Positions 1-8,545 of a DNA stretch of 64,000 nucleotides are shown piece by piece; the first letter of the stretch is position 1, and every line of letters starts with the position of its first letter. The notes beneath the pieces are model-generated. The model made no database searches, had not been told where the DNA came from, and saw only the letters and a program-made list of their open reading frames with translations. A program made the translations under genes and the position numbers. This DNA is from JABLTI01 sp035528035 (GTDB lineage Archaea > Asgardarchaeota > Heimdallarchaeia > JABLTI01), in contig DATKZI010000052.1 of assembly GCA_035528035.1 (NCBI GenBank), forward strand, positions 108,401-172,400, written 5' to 3'.

Positions 1-509
1 TCCATACCAACAATTATTCGCTTAATTTCATCAAAAGACATACCCGTTTCCTTTGAAAGTAGATCTAGAGTAACTCTTCGTTTTGATTCAATGATCCCAA
101 GAATGCGTGCAGCTATTGCTTTCCCCTCTTGTGTAACAAATTCACCTGTAGCTTTGTCAAAATAAACAATGATCAATCCTTTGTTTATTATTCGTGAAAT
201 AGACTTCTCGACTTTTTCTTCACTAACATTAGCTTTATCAGCTAAAGCAGTGGGAGTGATTCGATCACTCTCTTCTAATAATTTTGCAATTTTGATATCA
301 AAAACACTTTTTCCTCCATCAATTATTGCAAGAATTATCAATATGAGTCCAGGTACAAAAGCTATGGATCCGAGGACTATCCCAGAAATCATACCACCAA
401 GACTATTTGCTCCACTAACAAAATAACCATAAAGAACAACTCCAGCAACAAAAAATCCGATTACCGAAAGAATAATACCAAGAATCCATTTTAGAGCAGT
501 ACGTGCCAT
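1..509 (-). CDS. Membrane protein with tandem winged-helix domains (C-terminus cut by window edge)
   Basis: The reading frame opens at an ATG (507-509, minus strand) and stays open to base 1, so about 169 residues are visible and the C-terminus is missing. The product starts with MARTALKW and has two hydrophobic helices (about residues 8-30 and 38-62). Two short helix-turn-helix-like units follow, around residues 75-115 and 135-165, each with the spacing typical of small winged-helix modules. Such a protein would sit in the membrane with its winged-helix part in the cytoplasm. The winged-helix units could bind DNA or protein; the sequence does not decide which. I do not recognise a named family. 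It is divergent to the next gene at 635. Confidence 0.6.
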   Translation of the reverse strand, partial: MARTALKWILGIILSVIGFFVAGVVLYGYFVSGANSLGGMISGIVLGSIAFVPGLILIILAIIDGGKSVFDIKIAKLLEESDRITPTALADKANVSEEKVEKSISRIINKGLIIVYFDKATGEFVTQEGKAIAARILGIIESKRRVTLDLLSKETGMSFDEIKRIIVGM

Positions 510-634
510 TAATTTTTCCTCCGCAAGTATAAATACACAGCAATATACATTAATCCTATTAACAAAAAAACTTTTACTATTAACTTTTCTGCTTATAAAA
601 CAGAATATTAGTTTGTTAAGATAAAAAAATAGCA

Positions 635-979
635 GTGAAAAAAATGTCAAAACTTGATGAATTTAAAAAATATAGAGAAAAAATGAATGAGAGAATTTTA
701 GCTAGTGAAAATAAACAAATAACACGATTTTTTGCTTTAGATTCTCGAGCTTATGAGGAGGGAGCATTATCTGTAAAGGTAAAGGAACTATTAGGGTTGG
801 TTGCATCAACAGTTTTGCGATGTAATGATTGTATTACCTATCATATAATTAATTGTGTAAAAGAAGGGGTAAATACAGAAGAATTTTTTGAAGCAATGAA
901 TGTAGCATTAATTGTTGGTGGGTCAATAGTAATACCTCATTTAAGGAAAGCGGTAGAAGTCTATGAAGAATGTGTGTAA
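635..979 (+). CDS. Carboxymuconolactone decarboxylase / AhpD-like protein
   Basis: A 114-residue protein of the CMD/AhpD fold. The diagnostic redox motif is present as RCNDCITYH (CxxC plus a His three residues on, about residues 67-75), followed by the usual helix with EGVNTEEFFEA and a Gly-rich turn. Family members are small alpha-helical proteins that often act as thiol peroxidase or disulfide-exchange partners; the exact substrate is not readable. The first possible start is GTG at 635; an in-frame ATG at 644 is equally likely because neither has a strong Shine-Dalgarno sequence. A TATA-like TTATAAAA lies near 592-599. The gene converges on the MFS gene and ends just before a hairpin terminator. 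Confidence 0.8.
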   Translation: MKKMSKLDEFKKYREKMNERILASENKQITRFFALDSRAYEEGALSVKVKELLGLVASTVLRCNDCITYHIINCVKEGVNTEEFFEAMNVALIVGGSIVIPHLRKAVEVYEECV

Positions 980-1023
980 TTAAAAGAAGAAGGTAAAACT
1001 TTAGACTTATAAAAAAAGCAAAA

Positions 1024-1056
1024 AAAGGCTACTAATAGCCTTTATTTTTATTTTTT
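1024..1056. terminator. Bidirectional hairpin terminator
   Basis: An 8-bp perfect stem (AAAGGCTA 1024-1031 with TAGCCTTT 1036-1043, loop CTAA) is followed by a T-rich run on the plus strand and, read the other way, by a T-run on the minus strand. It lies between the convergent genes at 635-979 and 1048-2562, overlapping the last codons of the latter. Confidence 0.7.
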
Positions 1057-2562
1057 GGATTTTTTATCATAAATACCAGAATATGGTGAACGTTCACCTT
1101 GTAGGTATCGCCTATGTGGATCACGGATAAAGAATAACAATATTACTCCAATTATGAAGAATAAGAGCAGTTGCAATAATGCGACTCGATAAGCATTATG
1201 AAGTCCTATAGGATTACTGAACCAGAAAATCATTGCTGAGAAAAGCAATGGTGAGACAATAGCACTAACACGGCCTGCAATTTTTTGGAAGCCACCATAC
1301 TGAGCTAATTTCGAAGGAGGTGCTAAAACCATAATGAATTGTCGTCCGATAATCCAAATACCACCGAAACCAATTCCTATAAAGAATGCTCCTACAAACA
1401 TAGGCCATTGAGGTAAAGCATGAACAATCCATGAACCATCAATAAACTCTGTTTTATATTGCCATCCCGAAAAGATTACAATAATAATTGCTATAGCCCA
1501 ACTAATACCATTCACAATGAAAGTTAATCTGGGACCATATTTTCTCATAAAGAAACCAGTTACAATAGCAAAAATCAGACTACCACCGATACCCGCAAAA
1601 ATTACATAATTTGTAACTGCAGCAGAATAACCAACAGCTCCTTGAATAATGACAGCCATATACATTATAGCAGTATTTGCGGCATCAGTAATGAAGAACC
1701 AACTTAAGAAGAATAGAATAGAATTTTTATCTTTGAATATTTCTTTAGCAGTAATGCCAAAATCCTTCAAAGAGTGCCTAAAATTCTCTTTCATTGGAAT
1801 TTTTTCATCGGGTGGATTTTCGACCTCCTTATGGAAGAGATAAGGTATTGACAACAATAAAATTACGCCAGCACCAATAACAAAAAGCCATCTAAGATTA
1901 ATGAAATTATCTAACGAGAAACTAGCATAATATCCGGGATCAGCTTCCCAAACAGCAGTATCAATGTGTTCCCAACCACCTAGTGCTTTGCCAGCAATCA
2001 TAGAAGTAAGAACAGCAAAGACTGAACCGAAAAAGCTGAGCGATCCACCAACAGCTTGTAATACTGAACGCTTTTCTGTTTCAGCCAAGAAAGGAATTTG
2101 TGCATCATAAAACATTCTACCAGCTTGATAACAAAAGTTAGCAATCATAAATAATACACAAGCCCAATAGAAGTTTACCCAAGCTGTTATCATTGCGGTT
2201 GAAGCTATCATTATACTTGCAACAATAATTACTCCTCCTTTCCTTTTGCCTATCCTATCAGATAATGCACCCATTATTGGTCCTAAAACAGCAATTAATA
2301 AGTTTGAAGCAGCCATAAAAACGGACACAATAATAAAGGATTTTTCATACGACCAGTCCAATTGATAAATTCCTAGTACTAAAGCAAAAGGAGTAAATGC
2401 TATGCTAATAATTAATTGTGAGAAATAAGTATCAGCAGCGTCATAAAAATACCACAAAAAAGCATTCTTCCAACCTGTTTTCTTTGCTTCAATACGTGTA
2501 GGATCACTTTTATCACCTGTTTTTGCTGAGGGTTCCCCAGCATCTAGTATATTCTCTGCCAT
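1048..2562 (-). CDS. MFS transporter, UMF1/Atg22-like
   Basis: A 504-residue polytopic protein with about 12 predicted helices and the N-terminal signature FLWYFYDAADTYF (about residues 35-47), which is characteristic of the UMF1/Atg22-like branch of the major facilitator superfamily. The cytoplasmic loop between helices 2 and 3 carries an MFS motif-A-like GALSDRIGKRKGG. Yeast Atg22 exports amino acids from the vacuole and prokaryotic members have unknown substrates, so I name no substrate. The ATG at 2562 is the first start and is followed by a polar 30-residue N-terminus. The gene is transcribed away from the RDD genes. Confidence 0.8.
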   Translation of the reverse strand: MAENILDAGEPSAKTGDKSDPTRIEAKKTGWKNAFLWYFYDAADTYFSQLIISIAFTPFALVLGIYQLDWSYEKSFIIVSVFMAASNLLIAVLGPIMGALSDRIGKRKGGVIIVASIMIASTAMITAWVNFYWACVLFMIANFCYQAGRMFYDAQIPFLAETEKRSVLQAVGGSLSFFGSVFAVLTSMIAGKALGGWEHIDTAVWEADPGYYASFSLDNFINLRWLFVIGAGVILLLSIPYLFHKEVENPPDEKIPMKENFRHSLKDFGITAKEIFKDKNSILFFLSWFFITDAANTAIMYMAVIIQGAVGYSAAVTNYVIFAGIGGSLIFAIVTGFFMRKYGPRLTFIVNGISWAIAIIIVIFSGWQYKTEFIDGSWIVHALPQWPMFVGAFFIGIGFGGIWIIGRQFIMVLAPPSKLAQYGGFQKIAGRVSAIVSPLLFSAMIFWFSNPIGLHNAYRVALLQLLLFFIIGVILLFFIRDPHRRYLQGERSPYSGIYDKKSKK

Positions 2563-2818
2563 CTAATACACCAAACGTTTAATGATGAGTCCTTTTATTA
2601 TAATAGAATCTTAACTTTTGTTAGTTTATAAATTTTTAAATGTTATTCCTTTTTCGTTTCATTATATACTCTTTTTTGTTGTTTAGCTATTAAAATTCTT
2701 TAGCTGTGAAAAATAGAGAAGTAAAAACACCGATATGTTTAAATCATCGCCAAAACTTTTTTTTAATAGAAAGGATTCTTTTATGATTTAGACCTTTTAA
2801 TTAGGGTGTATTTGAAAC

Positions 2819-3499
2819 ATGAGTGAAAAGCAACAAACAATAAAAGCTGAACTAGCAACTGTTCAGCAACGCATATTTGCCGGTCTTATAGACTGGGCTA
2901 TTATGTTTGGATTTATTTTAGTAGTTGAGTTATTAGCTTCAATTCCAAGTTGGATTGCTACTGGCTTATTAAATAGAGCTCTTTTAAACCCATTTGACCC
3001 AAATTATTCTCAATGGCTTGCAACTGCTGCTACACTAGGAATTATAGCATCAATTCTCTATGCAATTCTTAGCTTATTGAGTGCTTTATTAGGATTATTA
3101 TATTTTGTTTGGTATCCAATGAATAAGAATGGTCAAACATTTGGTAAGAAACGACAAAATATACAAATTGTAATTATAGAAGATGAGGCACTAACTAAAG
3201 TTCGACCAGTTGTTAAAGGTGATTTTGTTCCATTATTGATCCGTTGGTTACTTATGGTTGTTGATGGAATCGCATTTGGTCTTGTAGGATATTTCTTCAT
3301 CACTAATAGTCCAAACATGCAAAGATTAGGCGATCAGCTTGCTAAAACTGCTGTTACAGTTGTTGGAAAAACTCCAGCTAAAAAGACAACCACAACTACA
3401 ACCCCAGCTAAAAAGACAACCACAACTACGACCCCAGCTAAAAAGACAACTACAACTGCACCAGCTAAGAAGACAACAACTACAACTAAGAAAGAATAG
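2819..3499 (+). CDS. RDD-family membrane protein with Lys/Thr repeat tail
   Basis: A 226-residue protein with the RDD signature: an Arg/Asp-containing first helix (QQRIFAGLIDWAIMFGF, about residues 16-32), further hydrophobic helices to about residue 105, the motif NKNGQTFGKK after helix 2/3, and a final helix around GLVGYFFI. RDD proteins are small membrane proteins implicated in ion exchange or transport. The C-terminus is odd: after residue 180 it consists of four copies of a PAKK-plus-threonine unit, encoded by a 30-bp DNA tandem repeat. The tail is probably cytoplasmic and highly basic. A second RDD gene follows about 100 bases downstream on the same strand. Confidence 0.8.
   Translation: MSEKQQTIKAELATVQQRIFAGLIDWAIMFGFILVVELLASIPSWIATGLLNRALLNPFDPNYSQWLATAATLGIIASILYAILSLLSALLGLLYFVWYPMNKNGQTFGKKRQNIQIVIIEDEALTKVRPVVKGDFVPLLIRWLLMVVDGIAFGLVGYFFITNSPNMQRLGDQLAKTAVTVVGKTPAKKTTTTTTPAKKTTTTTTPAKKTTTTAPAKKTTTTTKKE
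3371..3490 (+). repeat. 30-bp tandem repeat inside RDD gene
   Basis: Three 30-base copies (3371-3400, 3401-3430, 3431-3460) differ by only a few bases, and a fourth, more diverged copy with a 3-base deletion at its start fills 3461-3490. Each copy contains CCAGCTAAAAAGACAAC or a close variant and encodes PAKKTTTTT. The length change is a multiple of three, so the frame is kept. Confidence 0.9.
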
Positions 3500-3597
3500 C
3501 TTATCTACTCTTTCTTTATTTTTTATTTTTTCCAAAATCTTTTTCTTGATAATTGTTTTTAGTGAAGTGTAATAAGAGAATTAGAGAGGACAATATT

Positions 3598-4128
3598 TTG
3601 AAAGAAAAGAAAATCGATAACAGTAAATATGCAAATATTCCTTCAATTAGCATGAGAGTACTTATGACTATAATTGATTGGGGAATATTGTTAGCAATAT
3701 TAATAGTATTTGAAATTATTCCAATAACTTCTATATTGGTATTTTTCAGAGCAATTTCAAATTTTAATTTTGAATTCTTCAATATTATGAAGATAATTTC
3801 TTGGATAATAACACCTATTTTTACTTTAGGAGCAGTTTTTATAATCTATTATTATGTTGTTGTTTGGCCTATCAAACATAATGGACAAACATTTGGTATG
3901 GAATTTACTCAAACAAAAATGATTATTATAACAGATGATGAAAAAGGGATTACTCGTCCTATGAATGAAACTGATCTTAAACTAAATATTAAGCGATTTC
4001 TATGGAGTATTCTTGATTTTTCCTTTTGGGGTCTTGTCGGTTTAATTGCTATGTGGAAAAATAAAAATAATCAATCTTTAGGCGAAAAATTTACCAAAAC
4101 ACTTGTAATTTCAGAAAAAAATAAGTAA
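3598..4128 (+). CDS. RDD-family membrane protein
   Basis: Paralogue of the preceding gene. The open frame begins at 3553, but I place the start at TTG 3598 because a GAGAGG Shine-Dalgarno lies about 8 bases before it and the product then begins MKEKKID; this gives 176 residues. RDD features are ISMRVLMTIIDWGILL (first helix with Arg and Asp), the motif IKHNGQTFGME, and a last helix with WGLVGLIAMW. It lacks the Lys/Thr tail of its neighbour. The two genes are about 100 bases apart and probably arose by duplication. The stop codon lies in the upstream arm of a terminator hairpin. Confidence 0.78.
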   Translation: MKEKKIDNSKYANIPSISMRVLMTIIDWGILLAILIVFEIIPITSILVFFRAISNFNFEFFNIMKIISWIITPIFTLGAVFIIYYYVVVWPIKHNGQTFGMEFTQTKMIIITDDEKGITRPMNETDLKLNIKRFLWSILDFSFWGLVGLIAMWKNKNNQSLGEKFTKTLVISEKNK

Positions 4129-4165
4129 ACCTAACATTTTAAGTTAGGTTTTTACGTTTAATTTT
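4127..4165. terminator. Hairpin terminator between RDD and DUF2207 genes
   Basis: A 9-bp perfect stem (AAACCTAAC 4127-4135 with GTTAGGTTT 4143-4151, 7-base loop) is followed by a T-rich stretch. It separates the convergent RDD gene and DUF2207-like gene. Confidence 0.7.
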
Positions 4166-4173
4166 TAGTGGAG

Positions 4174-6249
4174 TTATCCTATTCCTCCACCACCTCCACC
4201 TCCACCCCCACCACTGAATCCACCACCAAATCCACTTCTACCACCACTTGATGATGGAGGAGTAAAGCTTTCACTCATGCTAGATATAGCTGATGAAATT
4301 CCTTCTGAAAGATTGGAGATTGCTTGTGGGAGACTTTCAGCCATGTTACTTATCCCTGATACAAATGTTTCGAATCCACGACCCATACTATCAAAACCAC
4401 TGATTAAACGTCTACTTGCTCCACCATGAGAGTAAAACATTATACCAGGATAATAATACCAATATGGAGTAATATAATCATAGGTTCTTAATGGTGGAGT
4501 TTCTTTGATTTGTTGTGATAATCTCCTTAAATAAACTGGTAAATCGAATTTAGGATCCACTAATAAATAAGCAAAATGATCCATAGAGAAGCTAAATTGC
4601 TCATATGGGTCAGGAAAACCTAATAATTGCCCTCTTAATAATTGTAGATAATTTAGCCAGCTTGCTTTTTCCTTAGCACCAAATTTGGTTAACTTTGGCA
4701 TCTTTCTAGCAAATAATAAACCTGATAAACTGGATATTACTAATCCAACTATAATTGGAATAACACCTGCTAAATGGAAGAAACCAAATGCCCAATAAGC
4801 AAGAAAACCACCACCCACACCAAGAAAAATCGTTAAACTTAAATAGTTGCTTTTTATCTTTTCAGGATTTGAAGTAAAATATTTTGTATCTCCGCCAGAT
4901 AATTTCGTATAAACAATATTTTTCTTCGTCCACAATGTAGTAATATGAGTTTTAATTGTGGTTAATGAAGTAACTGAAACAGCTATTTGTTTATCAGGTG
5001 TCTTTGGATCATTATCTTTTTCAGTCATCCATACTGTATCAAATGAGTATTTTTGTATGAATTGTAATAAATCCTTATCAAATTCAGAAAGACCACCATA
5101 GGAAAAATCTTTCTCAGTTCGTTGGAAGTATATCTCTCCACCACTTTCTATTTGAACAATTTTAAGATAACCCTGTTCAGCCAAATAGAAGAATTCAGCT
5201 ATAAAATCAATTTTATCAAATTTCTCATCCAATAAAACACCTACTTCAGCAGGCGTCAGGCTACTTGGTGGTCCAGTTTCACTAATTGTTTTAAAAGTTG
5301 ATCCACATTGAGGGCAGAATTTAACCTGACGTAAATCTTTGTAACCACAGGTAGTACATTTTTTAATTGTAACTTCGTTTAATTCAGGGATAACTCGTGC
5401 TTTGGGATCCAATCCTTTAACCAAAAAAATAATGAGAAAGAAGAGAAAATAAGGTAGAAAACCTATAGCAAATACTAGTATCCAATTATTGTTAAGATAG
5501 ACTCTCCATGAAAAAGGCATAATGATTCCTGCTGGTGGAGAATCGGTATCTATCGTATAAGACTCTAAAGGTGCTACAGAACTCTGATGAAAAACAACTT
5601 GGCTGTGACCATCTGCATTATAAACCGTGCCCTCATCATCACCTGGATCCTTTCCTTGATAATAAGTAGTGGATCTAACTTCACTTGTAGCATATTCTTT
5701 GGGAAATATCACGCGAGTAGAAATATCATAAATTGAATAATCAAATTCCCCACCTATAACATTCCAATAAAGTCTATCACGATTCCCGTTTAGAATCATT
5801 GCAGATGAAACATTATAAGTCAAAATGAAAGTGAATAAAGTTCCAGAAATAACATAGGTGGTATCCCATTCCCAATAGAAATTAATATAGACACCTTCTT
5901 TTTCCACATTTACTGAATCTATTGCAGGAGTTCCTGAAGCAGACTTTATTGACCAAGAATTTAAATCATGAAAATTGTCCCATTTAAGATTACGATAAGC
6001 ATAGCTATATGAACCTGAAGCTAACCAGAAAGTCATTTCTTCAATTACTAGTAAAGAACCATCCATCCCTATAGTAATTGTTTCATTCCAATGAGAGTAA
6101 TATACTGAAGCATTTGGACTCATTCCACCTCCATTAATAGGTTTGGAATATTGAGCTATTGTATCTTGCGACATATATACAAACGAACTCACATTTAGCA
6201 CTACAAAGAAAGTTATTACAAAAATAGTTATTTTTTTAGGTAATTTCAA
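4174..6249 (-). CDS. DUF2207-like membrane protein with zinc ribbon and glycine-rich tail
   Basis: A 691-residue protein with an N-terminal hydrophobic helix (about residues 8-27), a beta-rich extracytoplasmic region (Trp/Tyr-rich, residues 45-245), a transmembrane helix near residues 255-275, a cytoplasmic CxxC-x9-CPQCG zinc ribbon (about 295-315), a soluble helical segment, and two more helices near 475-515. It ends in a run of ten glycines. This order matches predicted membrane proteins of the DUF2207 (YciQ-like) family, whose C-termini are commonly Gly/Ser-rich. The zinc ribbon inserted after the first cytoplasmic helix is a local addition. Its function is unknown. It is divergent to a 690-base gene-free region. 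Confidence 0.72.
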   Translation of the reverse strand: MKLPKKITIFVITFFVVLNVSSFVYMSQDTIAQYSKPINGGGMSPNASVYYSHWNETITIGMDGSLLVIEEMTFWLASGSYSYAYRNLKWDNFHDLNSWSIKSASGTPAIDSVNVEKEGVYINFYWEWDTTYVISGTLFTFILTYNVSSAMILNGNRDRLYWNVIGGEFDYSIYDISTRVIFPKEYATSEVRSTTYYQGKDPGDDEGTVYNADGHSQVVFHQSSVAPLESYTIDTDSPPAGIIMPFSWRVYLNNNWILVFAIGFLPYFLFFLIIFLVKGLDPKARVIPELNEVTIKKCTTCGYKDLRQVKFCPQCGSTFKTISETGPPSSLTPAEVGVLLDEKFDKIDFIAEFFYLAEQGYLKIVQIESGGEIYFQRTEKDFSYGGLSEFDKDLLQFIQKYSFDTVWMTEKDNDPKTPDKQIAVSVTSLTTIKTHITTLWTKKNIVYTKLSGGDTKYFTSNPEKIKSNYLSLTIFLGVGGGFLAYWAFGFFHLAGVIPIIVGLVISSLSGLLFARKMPKLTKFGAKEKASWLNYLQLLRGQLLGFPDPYEQFSFSMDHFAYLLVDPKFDLPVYLRRLSQQIKETPPLRTYDYITPYWYYYPGIMFYSHGGASRRLISGFDSMGRGFETFVSGISNMAESLPQAISNLSEGISSAISSMSESFTPPSSSGGRSGFGGGFSGGGGGGGGGGIG

Positions 6250-6939
6250 GGCACCAAAATCCTCCAGTCTAATCCTAACTTCTTAGCTGTTAATATAACA
6301 CATCTAATATATAGAAGATGAGGATAAAGCTAATTATAAAAATTATCTTTCGTTTTGTTCCAAGAGTATTGGAAAAGAATCTAAGAAATATTTCGTTTAA
6401 ATTGCAAGTTAGGTATAGTTTTTATAAATGAAACAAATATATTATTATTCAATCAGTAGCAGACAAAGATTTAAAAAAGAATACCTTAAAAACTACTGAT
6501 AAGGAAAAAATAACATTAATCGAAGATTGAAAATCAATCAAAAAGAAATGTAATTACAAGTCTCCTGAAAATATGGAGCATATTCATCATATTCACGATT
6601 ACCATAACTTTAATGATAAAAAATCATTCATTTAAGTAATAAGCGAATAAATTAGGAATCCATTATCAATTAGTAAAAAAAATAATTCATTCCTAAAATT
6701 AAATAGATGAAAGATAGTTTAAAGAAAAAACCAATCCTAAGAAAAAGATATGGATACTATCTAATAATCAATTTAGTAATGGATAACTATTACTTCTTTT
6801 TGATTAGATTTGATTAGATACTCATGATAATAATAAGCTATAGTGAATTATTTGAGTAATAATTCAAGCTAAATTAGATTGCGATTTTTGATTAACTGTT
6901 ATTTACTGCATAATCCAATATTAGGAGGTAACCTAATAA
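6250..6939. other. Gene-free 690-base AT-rich region upstream of dnaG
   Basis: No open frame of useful length is present on either strand. I see several inverted repeats: 6452-6459/6493-6500 (8 bp), 6652-6659/6689-6696 (8 bp), and a stronger hairpin at 6836-6870 (9-bp stem TGAATTATT/AATAATTCA with a 5-base loop and an outer AGCT/AGCT pairing). The 8-bp repeats are about what chance gives in such AT-rich DNA. The 6836-6870 hairpin is the best candidate for a real element. TATA-like stretches are common here but none is decisive. Confidence 0.5.
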
Positions 6940-8424
6940 TTGACAGAAAATGATGAAAAATTTAATGATAGCTCTGATGAACAAACTACTACAAAGTATT
7001 TGATTTATGCAGATTTCACTATTGATGGTCTTGTCGAAAAACCTGATGTTGTTGGAGCCTTATTTGGTCAAACAGAAGGTTTACTCTCTGATGATTTAGA
7101 TTTACGAGAATTACAAAAAAGTGGTCGAGTGGGACGTATTCAAGTTAATCTAACACTTAGGGGAGGAAAAACTAGGGGTGCACTTAAAATACCCTCTAGC
7201 TTAGACAAAGTTGAAACATCTATTCTAGCAGCTGCAATTGAAACTGTGGATCGTATTGGTCCATGCAGTGCTCAAATCTCAATCAAGAGGATTGAAGATA
7301 TAAGAAAAGAAAAGATGAAGAAAATTAGAGCGCGTGCTTCTGAATTACTTCAGAAATGGAATTCTGAAGCTACTCAAGAATCTAGTGAGTTAGCTGATGA
7401 AGTTTCAAAAGCTGCTCGTACAACTGGAATTTCCACTTTTGGTAGACTCCCAGCTGGACCTGAATTTGGTGAATCTGATACAATAATTATCGTTGAAGGT
7501 CGTGCTGATATCGCGGCTTGCTTGCGTGCAGGTGTTCGAAACACAATTGCTGTACAAGGAGCGTCAGTTCCAAAAACCATTGTTGAATTAACTAAGAAAA
7601 GAACAACAATTGCTTTTCTAGATGGCGACCGTGGTGGTGATTTAATCCTTAAGGAACTCCTCATGTATAGTAGTATTGATTATATTGCTAGAGCGCCTAT
7701 AGGTAAAGAAGTTGAAGACCTGAAACCCGATGAAATTATTGATCAATTAAGTAAAAAAGTACCTATCGAAAAGCTTACGTTCATTTCAGAGATACATGCT
7801 GATGAAATATTGCAAAAAGCAATACAACGTAAAGCTTCAAAGACTTTAGCTATTTCACAACCAATTGTTCAAGATGAAACCAAGACTCCTGTAAAAGTTG
7901 AAGAACCTAAAGGGAAAGTTGAAGCTTTTACCCCTCATCCTCCACCAAGACAACAGACTGGAAAACCACCTCAATATCAAAAAGACTTTCACAAACCAGA
8001 AAGTCAATCTTCTGATCAAAAACCACAATACAGAGAAAGAGATTCGAGGGAATATAGAGATTCCAGAGGTCCGCGTAGAGGACCATCATCATCTCGTGAT
8101 AGATACCAAGATAATGTACAAAGAGGCCCCCCACCAATACCTGAGGAATTAGTTCCAATGGTAAAAGAAATTGATGGCAAAGAAAAACAAGAAGGTATCT
8201 TTCTTGATGAGAAGTTGAAAGAAGTCAAACGTGTTCCAGTAGCTACAATTTATGAAGAGATTAAAAACTCTAAGGATGTCACTAAAGTAATCTTTGATGG
8301 TATTATTACCCAGAGATTAATTGATGTCTGCGAAGAGAAAAATATCAATACAATAATTGGCGCTAAAACAGCTGAACTTGAAAGACGACCTGCAAAAGTT
8401 AGATATTATATTTTTGCTTATTAA
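6940..8424 (+). CDS. dnaG: Archaeal DnaG-type primase
   Basis: A 494-residue archaeal DnaG. The central TOPRIM domain shows the catalytic glutamate in IIIVEGRADI (E186) and the metal-binding pair in FLDGDRGGD (D228, D230). The N-terminal region begins with the conserved KYLIYADFTIDGLVEKPDVVGALFG-type block, and the C-terminal block ends in KVRYYIF. Between them (about residues 300-400) lies a Pro/Arg/Asp/Gln-rich low-complexity linker, longer than in typical homologues. In archaea DnaG makes RNA primers in some lineages and is also a subunit of the RNA-degrading exosome. The start is TTG 6940, chosen because AGGAGGT lies at 6923-6929. It is followed by a hairpin terminator. Confidence 0.93.
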   Translation: MTENDEKFNDSSDEQTTTKYLIYADFTIDGLVEKPDVVGALFGQTEGLLSDDLDLRELQKSGRVGRIQVNLTLRGGKTRGALKIPSSLDKVETSILAAAIETVDRIGPCSAQISIKRIEDIRKEKMKKIRARASELLQKWNSEATQESSELADEVSKAARTTGISTFGRLPAGPEFGESDTIIIVEGRADIAACLRAGVRNTIAVQGASVPKTIVELTKKRTTIAFLDGDRGGDLILKELLMYSSIDYIARAPIGKEVEDLKPDEIIDQLSKKVPIEKLTFISEIHADEILQKAIQRKASKTLAISQPIVQDETKTPVKVEEPKGKVEAFTPHPPPRQQTGKPPQYQKDFHKPESQSSDQKPQYRERDSREYRDSRGPRRGPSSSRDRYQDNVQRGPPPIPEELVPMVKEIDGKEKQEGIFLDEKLKEVKRVPVATIYEEIKNSKDVTKVIFDGIITQRLIDVCEEKNINTIIGAKTAELERRPAKVRYYIFAY

Positions 8425-8432
8425 AATTGATT

Positions 8433-8473
8433 AATTGGTTAATTTTATAACCAATTTTCTTTCTTTTTTTTTA
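8433..8473 (+). terminator. Hairpin terminator after dnaG
   Basis: A 9-bp perfect stem (AATTGGTTA 8433-8441 with TAACCAATT 8448-8456, 6-base loop) is followed by a long T-run to about 8473. This rules against starting the next gene inside it, although its frame is open from 8435. Confidence 0.78.
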
Positions 8474-8545
8474 TTTTTAAATCATATTATTCAGATAATC
8501 CATTCTTTTAAGATTATGGGAAAGATTATCTATTTTGTGTGGAAA

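Noticed and set aside
3326..3572. Open frames on both strands over the PAKK-Thr repeat
   Set aside because: They are frame shadows of a 30-bp repeat and have no independent start signal.
6452..6696. Two 8-bp inverted repeats in the gene-free region before dnaG
   Set aside because: In AT-rich DNA of this length about one such pair is expected by chance.
8435..8545. Extended N-terminus for the Lon-B-like ATPase
   Set aside because: The stretch lies inside the dnaG terminator hairpin and T-run, and the extra residues are hydrophobic low-complexity sequence with no family support.
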